In this document: one piece after another, positions 15,450 through 19,805 of the stretch | Layout: every line of letters begins with the position of its first letter | Numbering within the stretch: position 1 is the stretch's first letter | Source: Oscillospiraceae bacterium | GTDB taxonomy: Bacteria > Bacillota > Clostridia > Oscillospirales > Acutalibacteraceae | NCBI GenBank assembly: GCA_003499325.1 | Contig: DNIP01000158.1 | Location: 1 to 19,805, forward strand | Reading direction: 5' to 3' | DNA: 19,805 nt | Position numbers and translations under genes: made by a program | Notes under the pieces: model-generated | The model's input: only the letters and a program-made list of their open reading frames with translations | The model's database searches: none | Told to the model about the DNA's origin: nothing

Positions 15450-16127
15450 ATGCAAAAAGCCGATCACAGCGGTCATCGTGCCCGAATGAAAAAGAAATTG
15501 ATAGCGAACGGGATTGACGCGTTCGAGCCGCATGAGGTGTTGGAGATCCTGCTCTATTACGCGATCCCTCAGCGCAACACCAATGATATCGCAAAGAACC
15601 TGATTGCGCAATACGGATCACTGTCGGCGGTGCTGGACGCGTCCTTGGACAGCCTGAAGAACGCCGGGCTTACGGAGCATCAGGCGGTGTATCTCAAGCT
15701 CTTTCCCGGGGTGACGCGGCTGTATATGCTCGACAAGTATGAGAACCCCGACAAGACGCTCAACTTCGGCAACATCCCCGGTCTGATCCTGAACAAGTTC
15801 ATCGGCTATGAAGAAACCGAGCACGTGTTCCTGTTGTTAATGGACAAGAAGGGGAAAGAGGTCTACAGCGGTATGATCGCGCACGGCGATTTTGACTCTG
15901 CGGGCATCTCGATCCGACAGATCGTCACCTTGGCGATCAACTACGGCGCGACCTCGGCAGTATTGGCGCACAGCCATCCCAGCGGCTTGGCGCTGCCGTC
16001 CAAATCGGATGTACTGACCACACGCTCGCTCAAAGAAGCCTTGAAGCTTGTCAACATCACCCTGCTCGATCACTTCATTGTCGCCGATCATGATTGTGTA
16101 TCACTGGCGGAATCGGGCATTATATAA
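15450..16127 (+). CDS. radC: RadC family protein (JAB/MPN metalloprotease-like domain)
   Basis: The ATG at 15450 follows GAGAGGAG (15434-15441) by eight bases; an ATG at 15411 has no ribosome site. The 225-residue product has the two-part RadC plan. The N-terminal part has helix-hairpin-helix-like segments (LLYYAIPQRNTNDIAKNL, SLDSLKNAGLTEHQA). The C-terminal JAB domain carries the JAMM zinc motif: HSHPSG with downstream PSKSD (His-x-His and Asp ligands), plus the upstream glutamate region around EETEHVFLLLMD. Length is normal for the family. Despite the name, RadC has no established repair activity; its metal-dependent hydrolase role remains unsettled. It is 57 bases upstream of uvrB with no strong terminator between, so the two are probably co-transcribed from the promoter at 15347-15375. 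Confidence 0.92.
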   Translation: MQKADHSGHRARMKKKLIANGIDAFEPHEVLEILLYYAIPQRNTNDIAKNLIAQYGSLSAVLDASLDSLKNAGLTEHQAVYLKLFPGVTRLYMLDKYENPDKTLNFGNIPGLILNKFIGYEETEHVFLLLMDKKGKEVYSGMIAHGDFDSAGISIRQIVTLAINYGATSAVLAHSHPSGLALPSKSDVLTTRSLKEALKLVNITLLDHFIVADHDCVSLAESGII

Positions 16128-16184
16128 TCGGATAATGATTGTTTATTATTTTCAATCATCTTAACAAAACAAGGAGGATGACGC

Positions 16185-18146
16185 ATGGATCAATTCAAAT
16201 TGGTATCTGAATATCAGCCCACGGGCGATCAGCCTGCCGCCATCCAAACGCTGGTGGACAGCATCAAGGCGGGGCATAAGGAACAGACCCTGCTCGGCGT
16301 TACCGGCTCCGGTAAGACCTTCACCATGGCGAACATCATCGCGCAGGTGAACAAGCCGACGCTCGTGCTCGCCCACAACAAAACGCTCGCCGCGCAGCTT
16401 TGCTCCGAGTTCAAGGAATTTTTCCCCGAGAACGCGGTCGAGTATTTTGTATCCTACTATGACTATTACCAGCCTGAGGCGTATATCCCTCAGAGCGACA
16501 CCTATATCGAAAAGGATTCCGCCATCAACGACGAGATCGATAAGCTGCGCCACAGCGCGACCTTGGCGCTGTCCGAGCGCCGTGACGTCATCATTGTCGC
16601 CTCGGTATCCTGCATCTATTCACTGGGCGACCCGATCGACTACCGCAACATGGTTATCTCCCTGCGCCCCGGGATGGAGAAAAGCCGCGACGACTTGATC
16701 CGCAAGCTGATCGAGCTGCAATATGAGCGCAACGACATCAACTTTGTGCGCGACAAGTTCCGCGTCAGGGGCGATATCGTCGAGATTTTCCCGGCGTCAT
16801 CCTCCGACCGCGTGATTCGCGTCGAATTCTTCGGCGACGAGATCGACCGCATCACCGAGATCAACCCGCTCACGGGCGAGTTGATCGCGACCCTGCGCCA
16901 TGCCGCCATCTATCCCGCGTCGCACTACATCGTCGACGGTGAGAAGATGGCTCGCGCGCTCGCGGAGCTGGAGCGTGAGCTGCAGGAGCGGCTGAAATAT
17001 TTCCGTGAAAATGGCAAGCTGCTCGAAGCCCAGCGCATTGAACAGCGCACCCATTATGATATTGAAATGCTGCAGGAAATCGGCATGTGCCCCGGCGTAG
17101 AGAACTATTCACGCGTGCTGTCGGGCAGAGAACCGGGCTCCGCGCCGTTCACCCTGCTCGACTACTTCCCGAAGGACTTTTTGCTGTTCGTGGATGAAAG
17201 CCATGTGACACTGCCGCAGGTGCGCGGTATGTACGGCGGCGATCACGCGCGCAAAAAGAGCCTGATCGACTACGGCTTCCGACTGCCGTCCGCCTACGAT
17301 AACCGCCCGCTGAACTTCGACGAGTTCTATGAGCGGCTGAATCAGGCGGTGTTTGTCAGCGCGACGCCCGGCGATCTGGAGCTGGAGAAGAGCGCCGTCG
17401 TGGCGGAGCAGATCATCCGTCCCACGGGACTGCTCGATCCCGAGATCTCCGTCAGACCGACCGAGGGTCAGCTTGACGACCTGATCTCCGAGATCAATAT
17501 CCGCACCGAGAAGAGCCAGCGCATTTTGGTCACGACCCTCACCAAGAAGATGGCGGAGGATCTCACCGAGTACCTCGAGAGCATGGATATCAAGGTGCGT
17601 TATATGCACCACGATATCGACACCGTCAAGCGTATGGAGATCGTGCGCGATCTGCGACTGGGCAAGTTCGACGTGCTGGTGGGTATCAACCTGCTGAGAG
17701 AGGGTCTGGATATCCCCGAGGTCAGCTTGGTCGCGATTCTCGACGCGGATAAGGAGGGCTTCCTCAGATCGGAACGCTCCCTGATCCAGACAGTCGGACG
17801 TGCCGCACGAAACGCCGACGGTATGGTCATCATGTACGCCGACAGCGTGACCGATTCGATGAAGCGCACTATCGTCGAGACCAACCGCCGCCGCGGTATT
17901 CAGCAGAAGTATAACGAAGAGCACGGCATCACGCCGCAGACTATCGTCAAGAAGGTGGGCGACATCATCGAGATCTCCACCCATACCGATGACGAGATGG
18001 AGCTGGTCGGCAGGCTATCGCGCGAGCAGCGGCATGAGATGATCAAGCAGCTTACCAAAGAGATGCAGGCGGCGTCCAAGCTGCTCGAATTCGAGCACGC
18101 GGCGTATCTGCGCGACCAGATCAAAAAGCTCAAAGGGCTGAAATAA
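16185..18146 (+). CDS. uvrB: Excinuclease ABC subunit B
   Basis: AAGGAGG (16171-16177) precedes the ATG by seven bases. The product has 653 residues, the usual length. UvrB is the damage-verifying helicase-like subunit of nucleotide excision repair: UvrA loads it on DNA and UvrC then cuts. Visible are Walker A GVTGSGKT (38-45), the beta-hairpin region [15 protein letters not shown] (about 92-106) that clamps DNA, the Walker B-type [19 protein letters not shown], the motif V/VI region ([20 protein letters not shown]) and a C-terminal UVR domain (about 615-650, [16 protein letters not shown]) that contacts UvrC. All core motifs are intact. No LexA-type box is visible in the 57 bases before the gene. 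uvrA and uvrC are not in the window. The neighbourhood (radC, uvrB, topoisomerase) is DNA maintenance and looks like stable core genome flanking the surface locus. Confidence 0.98.
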   Translation: MDQFKLVSEYQPTGDQPAAIQTLVDSIKAGHKEQTLLGVTGSGKTFTMANIIAQVNKPTLVLAHNKTLAAQLCSEFKEFFPENAVEYFVSYYDYYQPEAYIPQSDTYIEKDSAINDEIDKLRHSATLALSERRDVIIVASVSCIYSLGDPIDYRNMVISLRPGMEKSRDDLIRKLIELQYERNDINFVRDKFRVRGDIVEIFPASSSDRVIRVEFFGDEIDRITEINPLTGELIATLRHAAIYPASHYIVDGEKMARALAELERELQERLKYFRENGKLLEAQRIEQRTHYDIEMLQEIGMCPGVENYSRVLSGREPGSAPFTLLDYFPKDFLLFVDESHVTLPQVRGMYGGDHARKKSLIDYGFRLPSAYDNRPLNFDEFYERLNQAVFVSATPGDLELEKSAVVAEQIIRPTGLLDPEISVRPTEGQLDDLISEINIRTEKSQRILVTTLTKKMAEDLTEYLESMDIKVRYMHHDIDTVKRMEIVRDLRLGKFDVLVGINLLREGLDIPEVSLVAILDADKEGFLRSERSLIQTVGRAARNADGMVIMYADSVTDSMKRTIVETNRRRGIQQKYNEEHGITPQTIVKKVGDIIEISTHTDDEMELVGRLSREQRHEMIKQLTKEMQAASKLLEFEHAAYLRDQIKKLKGLK

Positions 18147-18175
18147 TTAGGAATTAGGAGTTAGGAATTAGGAAT
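18145..18175. repeat. Short tandem heptamer repeat after uvrB
   Basis: AATTAGG occurs at 18145-18151 and 18152-18158, AGTTAGG at 18159-18165 and AATTAGG at 18166-18172, then a partial copy. The first copy overlaps the uvrB stop codon. Similar A+T-rich heptamer runs occur between genes in many Clostridia (recalled). The rest of the 115-base gap shows only a weak hairpin, GATTAG (18208-18213) with CTAATC (18226-18231) followed by CTTTT, and no clear promoter. Confidence 0.7.
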
Positions 18176-18261
18176 GAATATGTGAAATAAAATATTAATG
18201 CTTCACTGATTAGATCATTTTTAAACTAATCCTTTTATACACAGAAACCAAGGTGAAAGAA

Positions 18262-19805
18262 ATGGCAAGAACCAAGAAAAAACCTGTTTACAGTAACGAC
18301 GATATCAAGGTACTCAAGGGACCCGATCAGGTGCGTAAGCGCCCGGCGGTCATCTTCGGCTCCGACGGTATCGAGGGATGTCAGCACAGTGTGTTTGAGA
18401 TCCTCTCTAACTCCATCGACGAGGCGCGCGAGGGCTACGGCAAAGAGATCGTCCTCACCGCCTACAACGACGGCTCGATCGAGATCGAGGATCACGGACG
18501 CGGCATCCCCGTCGAATACAACCAAAACGAAGAGAAATATAATTGGGAGCTGTTGTTCTGCACGCTCTATGCGGGCGGTAAATATGACAACGACAACGGC
18601 GGCAACTATGAGTTCTCCCTCGGTCTCAACGGCTTGGGACTCTGCGCGACGCAGTTTGCCTCCGAATATATGGACGCTGAGATCAAGCGCGATCACAAGA
18701 AATACTCCCTGCATTTTGAAAAGGGACTGAACGTCGGCGGTCTGCAATCCGTTGATTACAGCGGCAGAGACACCGGCTCCAAGATCCGCTGGAAGCCCGA
18801 TCTCGAGGTGTTCACCGATATCAAGATGGATAAAGAATTCTTCACCGAGATGCTCCGCCGTCAGGCGATCGTCAACCCCGGCGTCAAGTTCATCTTCCGT
18901 CAGCAGGCAGGGCGTTCCTTTGACGTCGAAGAATTCTACTATGAGAACGGTATCGCCGATCATGTCGGCGAGCTGATCGGGGAGGATGGCTTCACTACCG
19001 TCCAGAGCTGGAGCGGCGAGCGCATGTGCCGCGACCGTGACGACAAGGACGAGTACAAGTGCAAGATCAACGTCGCTTTGGCATTTTCCAACAAAGCCTC
19101 CGTCACCGAATATTACCACAATTCCTCGTGGCTCGAGCACGGCGGCTCCCCCGATAAAGCGGTACGCAACGCCTTTGTCTATCAGATCGACAGCTATCTC
19201 AAGAGCAAGGGCATGTACAATAAAAACGAGAGCAAGATCAAGTATGACGACGTAGCGGACTGTCTGGTGATCGTCATCTCCTCCTTCTCGTCCGTCACCT
19301 CTTACGCGAACCAGACCAAGCTCGCGATCACCAACAAGGGCATCCAGGACGCGATGACCGACTTTCTGAAAAAGCAGCTAGAGGTCTATTTCATCGAGAA
19401 TCCCCTCGAGGCGGACAAGATCGCCAATCAGGTGCTGGTCAACAAGCGTTCCCGCGAGAGCGCCGAAAAAACCCGTATCAGTATCAAAAAGAATCTCACC
19501 GCCAAGATCGATATCACCGCCAAGATCGCGAAGTTCACCGACTGCCGCTCCAAGAACGTTGACGAGCGCGAGCTCTTCATCGTAGAGGGCGACTCCGCAA
19601 AGGGCGCCTGCGTACAGGCGCGCAACCCCGATTTTCAGGCAATCATGCCCATCCGCGGTAAGATTCTCAACTGCTTAAAGGTCGATTACGACCGTATTTT
19701 CAAGAGCGAGATCATCACCGATCTGATCAAGATCCTCGGCTGCGGTGTGCAGATCGATACGACAAAGACCAAGTCGAAGAAAAAGGATATCAACGCGTTC
19801 AACAT
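18262..19805 (+). CDS. Type IIA DNA topoisomerase subunit B (GyrB/ParE-like), 3' end outside window
   Basis: The ATG at 18262 follows AAGGTGA (18250-18256); the frame stays open to the right edge (514 codons). The protein is the ATPase and Toprim subunit of a gyrase/topoisomerase IV enzyme. Visible GHKL motifs are EILSNSIDEA (about 46-55, Glu and Asn kept), DHGRGIP (Asp kept, His where Asn or Asp is usual) and GLNGLGLCATQFAS (usual form GLHGVG). QTKLAITNKG supplies the QTK lysine. Toprim begins at VEGDSAKGACVQARNPDFQ (about 441), with Lys where GyrB and ParE normally have Gly, then AIMPIRGKILN. The many departures, together with 'HGGSPDKAVRNAFV' where ParE has a similar element, suggest a third, divergent type II enzyme as found in some Clostridia, and not the main gyrB. 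A parC/gyrA-type partner would be expected just downstream. No gene symbol is given because gyrB and parE cannot be told apart here. Confidence 0.88.
   Translation, partial: MARTKKKPVYSNDDIKVLKGPDQVRKRPAVIFGSDGIEGCQHSVFEILSNSIDEAREGYGKEIVLTAYNDGSIEIEDHGRGIPVEYNQNEEKYNWELLFCTLYAGGKYDNDNGGNYEFSLGLNGLGLCATQFASEYMDAEIKRDHKKYSLHFEKGLNVGGLQSVDYSGRDTGSKIRWKPDLEVFTDIKMDKEFFTEMLRRQAIVNPGVKFIFRQQAGRSFDVEEFYYENGIADHVGELIGEDGFTTVQSWSGERMCRDRDDKDEYKCKINVALAFSNKASVTEYYHNSSWLEHGGSPDKAVRNAFVYQIDSYLKSKGMYNKNESKIKYDDVADCLVIVISSFSSVTSYANQTKLAITNKGIQDAMTDFLKKQLEVYFIENPLEADKIANQVLVNKRSRESAEKTRISIKKNLTAKIDITAKIAKFTDCRSKNVDERELFIVEGDSAKGACVQARNPDFQAIMPIRGKILNCLKVDYDRIFKSEIITDLIKILGCGVQIDTTKTKSKKKDINAFN

Noticed and set aside
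15347..15450. LexA/SOS box before radC-uvrB
   Set aside because: The palindrome ACCACAATTTGTGGT does not fit the Gram-positive GAAC-N4-GTTC form, and no other candidate is visible.
16135..16159. Terminator between radC and uvrB
   Set aside because: ATGATTG/CAATCAT gives a seven-pair A+T-rich stem with an eleven-base loop and no T run after it, too weak to call.
17109..17984. Open frame of 291 codons on the - strand within uvrB
   Set aside because: It lies wholly opposite the highly conserved uvrB reading frame, has no ribosome site and encodes no recognisable motif; it follows from codon bias.
1..19805. CRISPR array, transposase or integrase gene
   Set aside because: No regularly spaced repeats and no recognisable transposase or integrase motifs were seen on either strand.

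Overview
The window looks like chromosomal DNA of a Gram-positive anaerobe of the Clostridia, probably a gut member of the Oscillospirales/Ruminococcus type. The base composition is moderate (about half G+C in most genes). Shine-Dalgarno sites are strong (AAAGGAG, GGAGGTG) and TTG starts are used. A SipW-type signal peptidase serves TasA-like proteins, and modules resembling family 26 starch-binding domains are present. The family-level placement is inference from gene content; nothing in the window names a species.

Layout, all on the + strand. (1) 3-695 is the 3' end of an McrB-like AAA+ ATPase gene cut by the left edge. (2) 696-945 is non-coding and rich in hairpins, including one that folds as a closed three-way junction. 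(3) 946-3363 encodes an 805-residue cytosolic protein with a DUF2357-like N-terminal half and a very long coiled coil. (4) 3404-14477 carries five consecutive genes for exported proteins (393, 1224, 899, 877 and 220 residues). All five have the same plan: a basic N-terminus, one hydrophobic segment, a small-x-small site followed by W or A, then beta-rich extracellular modules. The 1224-residue protein carries at least two, probably four, starch-binding-like modules. (5) 14593-15195 is a SipW-type signal peptidase between two hairpins followed by T-rich runs. (6) 15450-18146 is radC and uvrB. (7) 18262 to the right edge is the 5' part of an unusual GyrB/ParE-type topoisomerase subunit.

Visible transcription signals divide the surface locus. 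No promoter or terminator is visible in the gaps from the coiled-coil gene through the third exported protein, so these four genes probably form one unit. A good promoter at 11078-11106 starts the fourth and fifth exported proteins, and a terminator at 14485-14515 ends them. A separate promoter at 14526-14555 drives the peptidase, which ends at a terminator at 15200-15232. A further promoter at 15347-15375, with a palindrome in its spacer, precedes radC.

Working interpretation (inference): 946-15195 is a dedicated export and surface-assembly locus. The signal peptidase would process five related precursors that form or decorate a starch-adhering fibre or coat. The AAA+/coiled-coil pair upstream is either a co-opted cytosolic motor/scaffold for that surface system or an McrBC-related defence module read through into it. 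The linkage between the coiled-coil gene and the surface genes is the most unusual feature of the window.
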